Positions 45,675 through 53,380 of a DNA stretch of 64,000 bases are shown piece after piece (positions within the stretch are counted from its first letter, which is position 1; each line of letters begins with the position of its first letter). Below the pieces are notes generated by a model. The model did not search any database and was not told where the DNA came from. It saw nothing but the letters and a program-made list of their open reading frames with translations. Source of the DNA: Amycolatopsis xylanica (GTDB taxonomy: Bacteria > Actinomycetota > Actinomycetes > Mycobacteriales > Pseudonocardiaceae); NCBI RefSeq assembly GCF_900107045.1, contig NZ_FNON01000012.1:124001-188000 (forward strand), read 5' to 3'. The position numbers were made by a program, and so were the translations under genes.

Positions 45675-46777
45675 ACCGTGCCCTTCGCAGTCGGTTCCGG
45701 GGTGAGCGCACTGTCACCGCTGATCTGTTCACCCTTGCCGAGCAGGCGCTGGTACGCCTGACGGCCCCTCGCCAGCAGCCGCTGGCGAGCACCGAGGAGA
45801 CCCTGGGGCCGAAAGATCATCAGCACGATGAGCGCGATACCGAAGATCAGGTAGTTGTACTCGGCGATCTGAACGAACCGCAGCGGCATGTACGCCACCA
45901 CGACCGCGCCGAGCAGCACACCGACCTTGTTGCCCGCGCCGCCGAGCACGACGGCCGCGAGGAACAGCATCGACGTCACGACGTCGAACGACTGGTTGTT
46001 CACGAAGCCCAGCTTGCCCGCGTACAACGCGCCGGAGAGCCCGCCGATCGCGGCGCCGATGACGAACGCCCAGATCTTGAACTTGTAGGTGGCCACACCC
46101 ATGATCTCCGCGGCGTCCTCGTCCTCGCGGATGGCCACCCAGGCGCGGCCGACGCGGCTGCGCTCCAGGTTCCCGACGAACAGGAGCACCACGATGATCA
46201 GGGTCACCGTGAGCACGTACCACCAGCTCGCGGTCGGCAGGAACGACTTGCCAGCCGCGTCCGTGGCGACCCGCTCGAAGCCGGACTGGCCACGCAGCGG
46301 CGTGACGTTGTCGGCGATCAGGCGGATCATCTCGCCGAAACCGAGGGTCACGATGGCGAGATAGTCGCCTCGCAGTCTCAGTGTCGGTGTGCCGAGGATG
46401 ATGCCGAAGATCATGGTGATCACCATGGCCAGCGGCAGCGTCCACAGGTACGGCAGCTTGGTCAGCGTCGAGTTCGGGCTGGTGAACAGCGCCGCGACGT
46501 AGGCGCCGACGGCGAAGAAGCCGACGTAACCGAGGTCGAGCAGACCGGCCTGGCCGACCACGACGTTCAGGCCGACCGCCACCAGCGCGTAGCGGGCGAC
46601 GTCGAACATGGCCGTCGGGAAGTCCGTGCCGGTGGTCGCGATCAGCGGCGGGTTGAGCCACGGCAACGCGTAGACGAAGAGCACCAGCGGAATCAGGCAC
46701 GCCCATTGAGCGGGACGGCTCAGGTTGTTCCAGCGCTCGCGAATCGACGGCTTCGCGGGAATCGTTTGAGTACTCAC
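45671..46777 (-). CDS. livM: branched-chain amino acid ABC transporter permease LivM
   Basis: A 368-residue permease with about ten helices. Family hallmarks are YVGFFAVGAYVAALFTSP, TLRLRGDYLAIVTLGFGEMIRLI, GRAWVAIREDEDAAEIMGV and AVVLGGAGNKVGVLLGAVVV. It pairs with LivH to form the channel. Overlaps at both ends (4 bp with livH and 4 bp with livG). The C-terminus is a basic tail (ARQRLLARGRQAYQRLL). Confidence 0.94.
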   Translation of the reverse strand: MSTQTIPAKPSIRERWNNLSRPAQWACLIPLVLFVYALPWLNPPLIATTGTDFPTAMFDVARYALVAVGLNVVVGQAGLLDLGYVGFFAVGAYVAALFTSPNSTLTKLPYLWTLPLAMVITMIFGIILGTPTLRLRGDYLAIVTLGFGEMIRLIADNVTPLRGQSGFERVATDAAGKSFLPTASWWYVLTVTLIIVVLLFVGNLERSRVGRAWVAIREDEDAAEIMGVATYKFKIWAFVIGAAIGGLSGALYAGKLGFVNNQSFDVVTSMLFLAAVVLGGAGNKVGVLLGAVVVAYMPLRFVQIAEYNYLIFGIALIVLMIFRPQGLLGARQRLLARGRQAYQRLLGKGEQISGDSALTPEPTAKGTV

Positions 46778-47781
46778 ACCCGCGCCTTTCCTAAAGACTC
46801 ACCGAGAATACCGGTCGGCCGGAGCATGAGGACCAGGATGAGCACGACGAACGCGACGACATCCTTCCACTCCCCGCCGAACAGCGTCTGGCCGTAGTTC
46901 TCGATGACACCGAGCAACAGACCGCCGAGCAGCGCGCCGCGCAGGTTGCCGATCCCGCCGAGCACCGCGGCCGCGAAGGCCTTGATGCCGAGCAGGAAGC
47001 CACCGTTGTAGATCGCGCCCTGCGGGATCTTCATCATGTAGAACAAGGCGGCGGCGCCGGCGAGCAGGCCGCCGACCACGAACGTCACCACGATGACGCG
47101 TTCCTTGTTGACACCCATCAGCGTGGCCGTGTCCGGGTCCTGCGCCACCGCGCGGATGCCGCGGCCGACCTTGGTCTTGTTGACGAAGTAGTCGGCGAGC
47201 AGCCACAGCAGGATCGACGCGGCGACGATGATGACGTCGAGCGAGGTCACGGTCGCACCGAAGATCTCGAACAGCGGCTCCGGCTTCAGCAGGCGGATCT
47301 GGCGCTGTGCGTTGAGGCCGAAGATCAGCTTCAGAATCTGCTGGATGGCGAACGAAGCGCCGATCGCGGTGATCAGGAAGACCAGCTTCGGCGCGTTGCG
47401 GTTACGCAGTGGCCGGTAGGCGACCCGTTCGAGCGTCACCGCGGTCGCGCCCGAGAAGACGACCGCGACGATGAGCGCGAGGCCGAGGTACAGGATCAGC
47501 TCGGCGACCCCGAGATCCGGGTTCGTGCCCGGCCGGAAGCCCAGCACGTAGAAAGTCAGCCAGGTCGCGAAGGTTCCGACGATGAACACTTCGGAGTGGG
47601 CGAAGTTGATGAGTTTGAGGACACCGTAGACGAGGGTGTAGCCAAGGGCGATCAGCGCGTAGATGCCGCCCTGTGTAAGCCCTCCGACGGTGTTGTTCCA
47701 GAACTGCTGGAAGAACGCGTCCACGTTGAAGTGGATCCATTGTTCGCCAGCCGTGTGGAACGGAGTCAGCGTGGGGTGCAC
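46774..47781 (-). CDS. livH: branched-chain amino acid ABC transporter permease LivH
   Basis: A 335-residue permease with about eight helices. GLTQGGIYALIALGYTLVYGVLKLINFAHSEVFIVG is the LivH signature; GRGIRAVAQDPDTATLMGV is the ATPase-coupling loop; AAVLGGIGNLRGALLGGLLLG closes the family pattern. GTG start with TGGAG upstream. The gap to the binding-protein gene holds a hairpin, so permease and ATPases are likely made at lower level than the binding protein. Confidence 0.94.
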   Translation of the reverse strand: MHPTLTPFHTAGEQWIHFNVDAFFQQFWNNTVGGLTQGGIYALIALGYTLVYGVLKLINFAHSEVFIVGTFATWLTFYVLGFRPGTNPDLGVAELILYLGLALIVAVVFSGATAVTLERVAYRPLRNRNAPKLVFLITAIGASFAIQQILKLIFGLNAQRQIRLLKPEPLFEIFGATVTSLDVIIVAASILLWLLADYFVNKTKVGRGIRAVAQDPDTATLMGVNKERVIVVTFVVGGLLAGAAALFYMMKIPQGAIYNGGFLLGIKAFAAAVLGGIGNLRGALLGGLLLGVIENYGQTLFGGEWKDVVAFVVLILVLMLRPTGILGESLGKARV

Positions 47782-47808
47782 GGTTTCTCGTTCTCCAGGT
47801 ACGGCTCA

Positions 47809-47847
47809 GGCATGCACACAGAGGCGGTCGGCCCCCGTGTGCATGCC
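47809..47847 (-). terminator. intra-operon hairpin between livK and livH
   Basis: GGCATGCACAC and GTGTGCATGCC with a 17-nt loop. In the 95-bp gap after the binding-protein gene. Likely an attenuator or mRNA-stabilising stem that lets the binding protein be made in excess. Confidence 0.6.
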
Positions 47848-47876
47848 CGAGTCACCCGCGCAAGCGGGCAAGGTTA

Positions 47877-49079
47877 CTAGTTGATCTGACCGTTGTTGAC
47901 GATCTTGCCGTTCTCGACCTTGTAGCTCCACACCGGAGTTTCGGAGAGCTCGCCCTTGTCGTTCCACTTGAACTTCTTGGTCAGGCCCTGACCGTCGTAG
48001 TTCTTCACGAAGTCGAGCAGGCCCGCGCGGTCCTTGATGCCCTTGTCGATGCCCTTGAGCAGGATGGTCGCGACGTCGTAACCCTCGGGCGAGTAGGTGC
48101 CCGGGTCGCGGCCTTCGGTGCTCTTGTAAGCGGCGGTGAAGTCCTTGAAGTTGTCCTCAGGGACACAGGGGCAGGTGAAGTACGCCTTGGCGGCGGCGGA
48201 ACCGGCGCCCTTGACGAACTCGTCGTCCTTCACACCGTCGGGGCCGACGAACTTGGCGGTGACACCCTTGTCGTCCAGCTGCTGCGCGAGCGGCGAGGCC
48301 TCGGGGTAGTAACCACCGTAGAAGATGGCGTCCGGCTTCTCGGTGACCATCTTGTTGACGACCGCGGAGAAGTCGGTCTGCGCCGTCTTCACCTTGTCGG
48401 AGCAGGTGGCCTTTTCCTTGAGCGCGTCACGGACCTGCTGCGCGAGGCCGCTGCCGTACTCGGAGTCGTCCTCGATGACACAGACCTTGTTGGCCTTGAG
48501 CGTCTGGGTGAGGAACTTGGCGGCGGCGGGACCCTGCACGCCGTCGTTACCCATGCCGCGGAAGAAGGTCTTCCAGCCGTTCTCGGTCAGGTGCACGTTC
48601 GTGGCCGACGGGGTGATGTGCACCAGGCCCGCCTGCTCGAACAGGTTGCCGGTGGCCTTCGACTCACCGGAGAAGGGCAGGCCGACGACGCCGATGATGC
48701 TGGCCTCGGAGATGACCTGGGTGACCACACCGGGCGCCTTGTCAGGCTTGCCTTCGGTGTCGAACTGCTTGAAGGCGACCTGGCAGCCAGCGTTCGCCTT
48801 GTTGTGCTGCTTGATGGCGAGGTCGACACCGTAGAGGATGTTCTGCCCCAGCGCGGCGCTGCCACCGTTGATGGTGCCGGCGTAGGCGAGGGTGACACCC
48901 GAGCAGACGGCCTTGCCGTCGCCTGCGGGGTTCGCGGCGTCCGCGGCCTGCTTGGGGGCCTCAGCAGCCGACGTGCTCGCGTTGTTCGAGCTGCCCGTGT
49001 CACGCGCCGAACAGGCGGACAAGGCAAGCGATGCGGCCGCCGCCAGCACGATGATCCTCGTGAGTCGTGCTCTTGACAC
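47877..49079 (-). CDS. livK: branched-chain amino acid ABC transporter substrate-binding lipoprotein
   Basis: A 400-residue periplasmic-binding-protein type I lipoprotein. Lipobox LALSAC after RLTRIIVLAAAAS; mature region with TLAYAGTINGGSAALGQNILYGVDLAIKQ, VVGLPFSGESKATGNLFEQAGLVHITPSATN and a closing EGYDVATILLKGI, all typical of LivJ/LivK. It captures substrate outside the membrane for LivHMGF. GGAGG lies 5 nt before the GTG at 49079; the longer reading from 49202 is not supported. First gene of the operon. Confidence 0.93.
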   Translation of the reverse strand: MSRARLTRIIVLAAAASLALSACSARDTGSSNNASTSAAEAPKQAADAANPAGDGKAVCSGVTLAYAGTINGGSAALGQNILYGVDLAIKQHNKANAGCQVAFKQFDTEGKPDKAPGVVTQVISEASIIGVVGLPFSGESKATGNLFEQAGLVHITPSATNVHLTENGWKTFFRGMGNDGVQGPAAAKFLTQTLKANKVCVIEDDSEYGSGLAQQVRDALKEKATCSDKVKTAQTDFSAVVNKMVTEKPDAIFYGGYYPEASPLAQQLDDKGVTAKFVGPDGVKDDEFVKGAGSAAAKAYFTCPCVPEDNFKDFTAAYKSTEGRDPGTYSPEGYDVATILLKGIDKGIKDRAGLLDFVKNYDGQGLTKKFKWNDKGELSETPVWSYKVENGKIVNNGQIN

Positions 49080-49239
49080 TCGTTCCTCCAAATACAGACT
49101 GGCCGCTGTCGCAGCGGCAGTCCCAGCTCGGGACCCGACTGGGCGCTGAACGTAGCCGCCCGGCGGTGGGTTGCACAGAGTTACCCAGGGTCTTGTATCC
49201 ACATCGTGACGGTCGTCATGAGTAAGTACGGATACTTAA

Positions 49240-49270
49240 CACCCTATTGTCGGGTTGCAACAATAGGGTG
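49240..49270. terminator. inverted repeat between ANTAR gene and livK
   Basis: CACCCTATTGT and ACAATAGGGTG with a 9-nt loop, in the 240-bp gap. It may end the ANTAR transcript, or be a regulatory dyad for the liv promoter, which must lie in the same gap. Confidence 0.55.
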
Positions 49271-49319
49271 ATAACGATGGGTAACTATGCCCGAGTGGGC
49301 AGTCGGAGGGGCTGAAAGA

Positions 49320-49931
49320 TCAGCCGATGCTGTCGACGACCGCCTCGGCGACCGCCTTCATGGTCGTCCGCCGGTCCATCGCGGTCCGCTGGATCCACCG
49401 GAAAGCCTCGGGTTCGGTCAGTCCTTGGCCGGTCATCAGCAGTCCCTTGGCCCGGTCGATGACCTTCCGCGTCTCCAGCCGATCGGTCAAACCGGCCACC
49501 TCGGACTCGAGAGCCTGAAGTTCAGCGAATCGGGAAACGGCCAACTCGATAGCGGGAACAAGGTCACGCTTCGCGAACGGCTTGACAAGGTAGGCCATGG
49601 TCCCCGCGTCCCGCGCGCGCTCCACCAGATCACGCTGGCTGAACGCGGTCAGTATGACTACGGGGGCCACCCGGTCACCCGTGATCTTGGCCGCGGCCTC
49701 GATCCCGTCGAGCTTCGGCATCTTGACGTCGAGGATCACCAGATCGGGCTTGAGCTCGGCGGCCAGCTTGATGGCCTGCTCACCATCACCGGCCTCGCCG
49801 ACCACCTGGTAGCCCTCCTCGCGGAGCATCTCCACGAGATCGAGCCGGATGAGCGCTTCGTCCTCCGCGACGAGCACCCGACGTTGCGGCACGGTGGCAA
49901 CACCGTTGGCCTCGGCAGCCTGGTCGGTCAC
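49320..49931 (-). CDS. pdtaR: ANTAR domain response regulator (PdtaR-like)
   Basis: A 203-residue response regulator: receiver domain with acidic residues in VLVAEDEALIR, phospho-acceptor Asp68 (LVILDVKMPK), Thr in VILTAFSQ and Lys in YLVKPFAKRDL; a coiled coil; and a C-terminal ANTAR domain (TRKVIDRAKGLLMTGQGLTEPEAFRWIQRTAMDRRTTM) that binds paired RNA hexaloops to stop termination. It corresponds to Mycobacterium tuberculosis Rv1626/PdtaR and lies next to tRNA-Leu(CAA), as there. AGGAGG precedes the GTG at 49931. Confidence 0.9.
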   Translation of the reverse strand: MTDQAAEANGVATVPQRRVLVAEDEALIRLDLVEMLREEGYQVVGEAGDGEQAIKLAAELKPDLVILDVKMPKLDGIEAAAKITGDRVAPVVILTAFSQRDLVERARDAGTMAYLVKPFAKRDLVPAIELAVSRFAELQALESEVAGLTDRLETRKVIDRAKGLLMTGQGLTEPEAFRWIQRTAMDRRTTMKAVAEAVVDSIG

Positions 49932-50079
49932 CGGGGTCCTCCTGAGGGCTCGAGGGGATGTGACACGCGGTTTCCCGCGAACCAAAAGCCTACCGGGAAC
50001 GATCCAGTCAGCCAGATGGCGTTCACCACGTGAGTGACGCCGCCCACCTGGGGTTGACCGGTAACCCGCTTGCGGAGGG

Positions 50080-52092
50080 TCACGGGCCCTCCCGTAGAGT
50101 TCTGACGTCGCGCCCCCGTAGCCCAATCGGCAGAGGCAACGGTCTCAAAAACCGTCCAGTGTGCGTTCGAGTCGCACCGGGGGCACATACAGCATCTACA
50201 CAAGCACCGTCTGCTCTCGGAGCAGGCACTTCTTGTGTAGTTGTCATGAACTCGGTAATCCTCTCCGCCGCGTCGGCGATTTCAGGCAGATGGTCGGCGG
50301 GCAACCGGATCGCGATGGTCACGTGGTCGCCGTCGCCGTGCAGCCTGACTTCGAGCTGAGTGATCTCGATCAGTGTACGGAGCAGCGGTTCAGGCGCGCT
50401 GGCCAAGTTGAGCTTCAGGTAGGGCAGAGCATCCAAGAGCGCGGTGTCGTCGAGGCTTGGTCGGCCAGGTTCTGATTCGTCAGCCGCGTCGAGTTCAGCG
50501 ATAGACCCCGCTGCAGCTGACTTGTCGAATTCCAGCTCGTTGTAGGCACTGCGGAGCGCTCTGGTGAACGGGTCGGCGGGGTCGCCGTCCGCAGCTTGGC
50601 GAAGCAGGGAGTCCTGCCGGCGGGTGATGTCCGCCAACGTCCGCTGGAGCCGTTCCCGCTCCGTCTGTCGTCCACGGCTGGCGCGGTCATCGATTCCAGC
50701 TATATCGGCCGCCAGGATCGCGTGACGGTCGGTGCCGAACACACGCTCGGCGAAGAATCGACCCACCGCGTCCAGGATGGCGTCCTCACGGAGGAAGGTC
50801 GCCTTCGGATGTTCCGCGAACTTGTCCTCGCGTCCGCGGTTGTTGTTGCGGGGCCAGCAGATGTAGTACGGCGCATCGTGTCGGTAGTTGCCGAACATCC
50901 GGCGGCCGCAGGTGCAGAACATCACGCCCCTGAGCACGTAAGTGCGTTGAGTTCCAGGGCGGGTATTTCGATCGTTGCCGTCGCGAGAGCCTCGCTTCGC
51001 TTTACTCCGCGCGTTCAGCTCGTCGTACATTGTCTTGGGAATCAGCGGCTCGTGCGCGGGTTCGAGCGACCACACCCACTTGATCGGGTCGTTGACCTTC
51101 CCGTTGCGAGAGCGGCGCGCGCGTCGATTGAACATCTGGTAGCCAGTGTATTTGGGGTTCCGAAGGATCTCGTAGACGCTGGTTTTGCCCCAAGCGCCTC
51201 GCGCTCGCACCTTTCCCGGCGGCTCAGGAGGCGGGTACTTCGTCGGGTCCGCGTTGAGACGTTCGGCGATGGTGTCGTAGCCGAGTCCTTCGTGAAAGCG
51301 CCACAGCGCGATCTGAGTGACCGTCTCGGCGCGAACTCCGTCCGGTTCGAGCCGGGTCTTGGTGAGCCCCTTTGCCGCCTTGGACGGGTTGGGGTGCCTG
51401 TACGACTTCGCCTTATAGCCGTAGCAGGGCTTTCCGATGTTCCAGCCCTCGCGGACGTGCGTGCACAGCCCGCCCCAAGACTGCTCGAGCGTGTTGAGAA
51501 CCTCGTACTCGGCAACCGACTGATTGATCCGTCGTTGCAATATTCGCTGCGCTCGGCTTCCCGAAAGCGTGATCGGTTCATTCGACGCAAACAGCGGCAC
51601 CTCGCACTGTTCCAGCGCGCGCTCGATCGACAAGCCTTCGAACGCTCGGCGCGCGACGCGGGCGATGCCCTCGCAGATCACCACGTCGAACCGGCGCCCG
51701 GGACGGGTTGCTTCGTCGAGCAGGTCGGCGACTCCACCGTCCCGGGCGATCGGGATGTCGAAGCGCTCGTAGTTGCTGCCCCTCCCCCGTGCGTCAAGCT
51801 CCATCCGCCCGGACTCGACGTCGTAGAAGTGGGCGACGATCACCCAAGCCTCGGGTATGGCCACCTTACAGTTCCCAAGCTGCCGCATGAGGGACTGCCG
51901 CGGATCTTGTTGATCCTCTGTGGAGGTACGCCCCAGGAACGCGACGCGCACCTCGTCGCGCAGCAATGCCGTGGACATGCCCAGCGGTGAAACGGCGTAG
52001 TCGGAAAGACCGGACGGCCCGGAAATCGGGACTGATCTGGTAACGCTTGGCAATGTCGCCGGGCGAGCGAAATCCTCATCGGAGGCTGTCAT
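50080..52092 (-). CDS. large serine recombinase (integrase)
   Basis: A 670-residue large serine integrase. Resolvase domain begins VAFLGRTSTEDQQDPRQSL with the catalytic Ser in RTSTED and Arg-rich GIARVARRAFEGL; a recombinase domain (RFHEGLGYDTIAERLN, GAWGKTSVYEILRNPKYTGY) and a zinc ribbon (CTCGRRMFGN, YYICWP) follow, then a coiled coil (RERLQRTLADITRRQDSLLRQ). The last 35 or so residues are the antisense of tRNA-Leu and its flank, so this end is a product of integration. An ATGA overlap joins it to the small gene upstream. Base composition is lower in G/C than in core genes. Confidence 0.95.
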   Translation of the reverse strand: MTASDEDFARPATLPSVTRSVPISGPSGLSDYAVSPLGMSTALLRDEVRVAFLGRTSTEDQQDPRQSLMRQLGNCKVAIPEAWVIVAHFYDVESGRMELDARGRGSNYERFDIPIARDGGVADLLDEATRPGRRFDVVICEGIARVARRAFEGLSIERALEQCEVPLFASNEPITLSGSRAQRILQRRINQSVAEYEVLNTLEQSWGGLCTHVREGWNIGKPCYGYKAKSYRHPNPSKAAKGLTKTRLEPDGVRAETVTQIALWRFHEGLGYDTIAERLNADPTKYPPPEPPGKVRARGAWGKTSVYEILRNPKYTGYQMFNRRARRSRNGKVNDPIKWVWSLEPAHEPLIPKTMYDELNARSKAKRGSRDGNDRNTRPGTQRTYVLRGVMFCTCGRRMFGNYRHDAPYYICWPRNNNRGREDKFAEHPKATFLREDAILDAVGRFFAERVFGTDRHAILAADIAGIDDRASRGRQTERERLQRTLADITRRQDSLLRQAADGDPADPFTRALRSAYNELEFDKSAAAGSIAELDAADESEPGRPSLDDTALLDALPYLKLNLASAPEPLLRTLIEITQLEVRLHGDGDHVTIAIRLPADHLPEIADAAERITEFMTTTQEVPAPRADGACVDAVCAPGATRTHTGRFLRPLPLPIGLRGRDVRTLREGP
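50100..50200. other. inferred attachment site (attL) at tRNA-Leu
   Basis: The serine integrase frame crosses from element sequence into the complete tRNA-Leu gene, so the crossover should lie near the tRNA 3' end. The matching attR was not identified; the core of serine integrases can be only 2 bp, so no long direct repeat is expected. Confidence 0.5.
50112..50185 (+). tRNA. leuX: tRNA-Leu(CAA)
   Basis: A 74-nt cloverleaf: acceptor GCCCCCG/CGGGGGC, anticodon arm ACGGT-CTCAAAA-ACCGT (anticodon CAA), T-arm GTGCG-TTCGAGT-CGCAC, discriminator A, no encoded CCA. The variable loop is short (CCAGT) although leucine tRNAs usually have a long arm; the leuX of mycobacteria is recalled to share this and its place beside PdtaR. 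Annotated as Leu by anticodon. It overlaps the integrase reading frame on the other strand. Confidence 0.88.
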
Positions 52093-52439
52093 GCTGGTTT
52101 GTCGTCCTCTGCAGCTTGCGCGGCCCAGCGGAGAAGATCAACGATCACAGCTGCGAGTCGACCTCGGAGCCGCTCGGCTTCCGCACCATGAACGTGAGTA
52201 ACACAACCAGAATACGTGCGGCTGCGCCCACGATTGCATTTTTGAGCGTACCACCAGGTCGGCGCATCAGAATCAGTCTGCAAGTCAGCCACAGTCTCAT
52301 CCAACTCAGCACGAGAAGCCGAAACGGCTGCATCCTTCCGAGCGAATGGCTTTCCTGGGACTGACACGTGGCCCACCGTCCTCCGCACTCGCATTCTCAC
52401 GCGACAACGGGAGGAGCAAGCACTAGTCATCAACAGCAA
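52089..52439 (-). CDS. small hypothetical protein upstream of integrase
   Basis: Up to 116 residues; the true start may be internal (GTG near VSVPGKPFARKD). ATGA overlap with the integrase suggests coupling. The middle has AAVSASRAELDETVADLQTDSD and a Cys-bearing CNRGRSRTYSGCVTHVHGAEAERLRGRLAAVIVDLLRWA, perhaps a small DNA-binding or partner protein. No family recognised; a role in controlling integration or excision is inference from position. Confidence 0.5.
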   Translation of the reverse strand: MLLMTSACSSRCRVRMRVRRTVGHVSVPGKPFARKDAAVSASRAELDETVADLQTDSDAPTWWYAQKCNRGRSRTYSGCVTHVHGAEAERLRGRLAAVIVDLLRWAAQAAEDDKPA

Positions 52440-52458
52440 CGATCTCCGTCAACCACAA

Positions 52459-52550
52459 CGAGACCTGCCCCTGGAACGACGAGACTCGTCCGTCTCGCGA
52501 AATCTCGTCGTTCTCGTGCCAGTCTCGACGAAGTCTCGCTGGAGCGAGAC
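52459..52550. promoter_or_regulatory. cluster of CGAGAC/GTCTCG hexamers
   Basis: Six copies: 52459, 52480 (CGAGAC), 52492, 52522, 52533 (GTCTCG) and 52545 (CGAGAC), plus two near copies (TCTCGTCG at 52503 and TTCTCGTG at 52511). Centres are 21, 12, 30, 11 and 12 bp apart, close to whole helical turns. Just upstream of the integrase operon start, so a likely operator or excision-factor binding array. Confidence 0.5.
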
Positions 52551-52934
52551 CGACGGAGCACAGCTCAACACGAGCTCGCCTGAGACATGCGCCCTGCGCC
52601 GGAGTTTGATTCACTTCAGAGCACAGCAGACCGGTCGCGGACGCCACCACGCCGCGTCCTGCGCAAGTGGCGGAAGAGCGGCCAAATCCCCAACTCAGAC
52701 GGCGCAGCTATCGCCAGCGCTGCGTAATCAGGCTGGCAATGCAGCACGTAATCGCACAATTCCCCTTAAGAACGAAGGCTCGAACCAACAATCCTCCGGT
52801 TAATTGTCCGGCCTAGTCCTGGGTCGCCCTCAGTCCATCTAGCTGGAATGTTTGCATTCGCTCACGCTCTGAATCGGGGTCAATCGGCGTCATTCGGCGG
52901 GGTTTATGAACCATAAATGCACCCTCGATGATGA
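52551..52934. other. gene-free accessory spacer
   Basis: 384 bp. Reading frames on both strands are short, have poor codon bias and no recognised family. Composition is lower in G/C than the core. Nothing else certain is seen, apart from a 13-bp copy (52707-52719) of a sequence also found at 59845. Confidence 0.4.
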
Positions 52935-53144
52935 TCATGAACGCGCAGCGAATCTGCGCTGGCATCCAGTCGGCGTCGTCCGGGTTCGTTCGACGTAGAC
53001 CAGCGCGGCGCCGACGCCGAGTGCGACGAACCCGAAGAACCAGTACCCGATCTCGAAGAACCAGTTGCCGAAGCCGATCGTCACCACGCTCGCGGCCGAG
53101 AGGGCGGTGGGTGACAGGGGCTGGCCGCGCTGCACCCGCTTCAT
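52935..53144 (-). CDS. small membrane protein
   Basis: A 69-residue protein (MKRVQRGQPLSPTALSAAS ...) with a hydrophobic stretch VVTIGFGNWFFEIGYWFFGF-VALGVGAALVYVE that makes one or two membrane helices, then a short basic tail. Third positions are strongly G/C. The ATG at 53144 overlaps the TGA of the frame at 53141-53380 (ATGA), so it seems to be translated as the last member of the AIPR operon. Function unknown; could be a membrane partner of the defence module. Confidence 0.5.
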   Translation of the reverse strand: MKRVQRGQPLSPTALSAASVVTIGFGNWFFEIGYWFFGFVALGVGAALVYVERTRTTPTGCQRRFAARS

Positions 53145-53380
53145 CGCGCGGTTCCCGTGCACTGAGCTCGACCAGATTTGCGTGCAGGAACAGCTTCCGG
53201 CTCGATGACGCCCCGAATCCTCATGTGCCGCAGCGCGCGGGCAACGGTGAGATCGGTGCGGATCACACGGCGGCGAACCGCCCGCAGGATATCCCCGACG
53301 CAGCCGCGGTGTTCCAGCGACGTGACTCGGTTCTCCAGGTCGGCCGGCCGCTCGGGATCGGACCCGCGCTTAGCGACCAG
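53141..53380 (-). CDS. cryptic small gene without standard start
   Basis: A 79-codon open frame that overlaps the end of the AIPR gene (53370-53380) and stops in an ATGA with the small membrane protein. It reads LVAKRGSDPERPADLENRV and later GDILRAVRRRVIRTDLTVAR, a charged helical protein with good third-position G/C. No ATG, GTG or TTG opens the frame; CTG at 53380, overlapping the AIPR stop, or GTG at 53266 are the options, or a frameshift from AIPR. Real coding is likely, the start is not settled. Confidence 0.4.
   Translation of the reverse strand: MVAKRGSDPERPADLENRVTSLEHRGCVGDILRAVRRRVIRTDLTVARALRHMRIRGVIEPEAVPARKSGRAQCTGTAR

Noticed and set aside
52516-52803. A 95-codon frame on the + strand between the integrase operon and the small membrane gene
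   Set aside because: Ser/Arg/Ala-rich, poor codon bias, no ribosome site, and its start falls inside the CGAGAC array.
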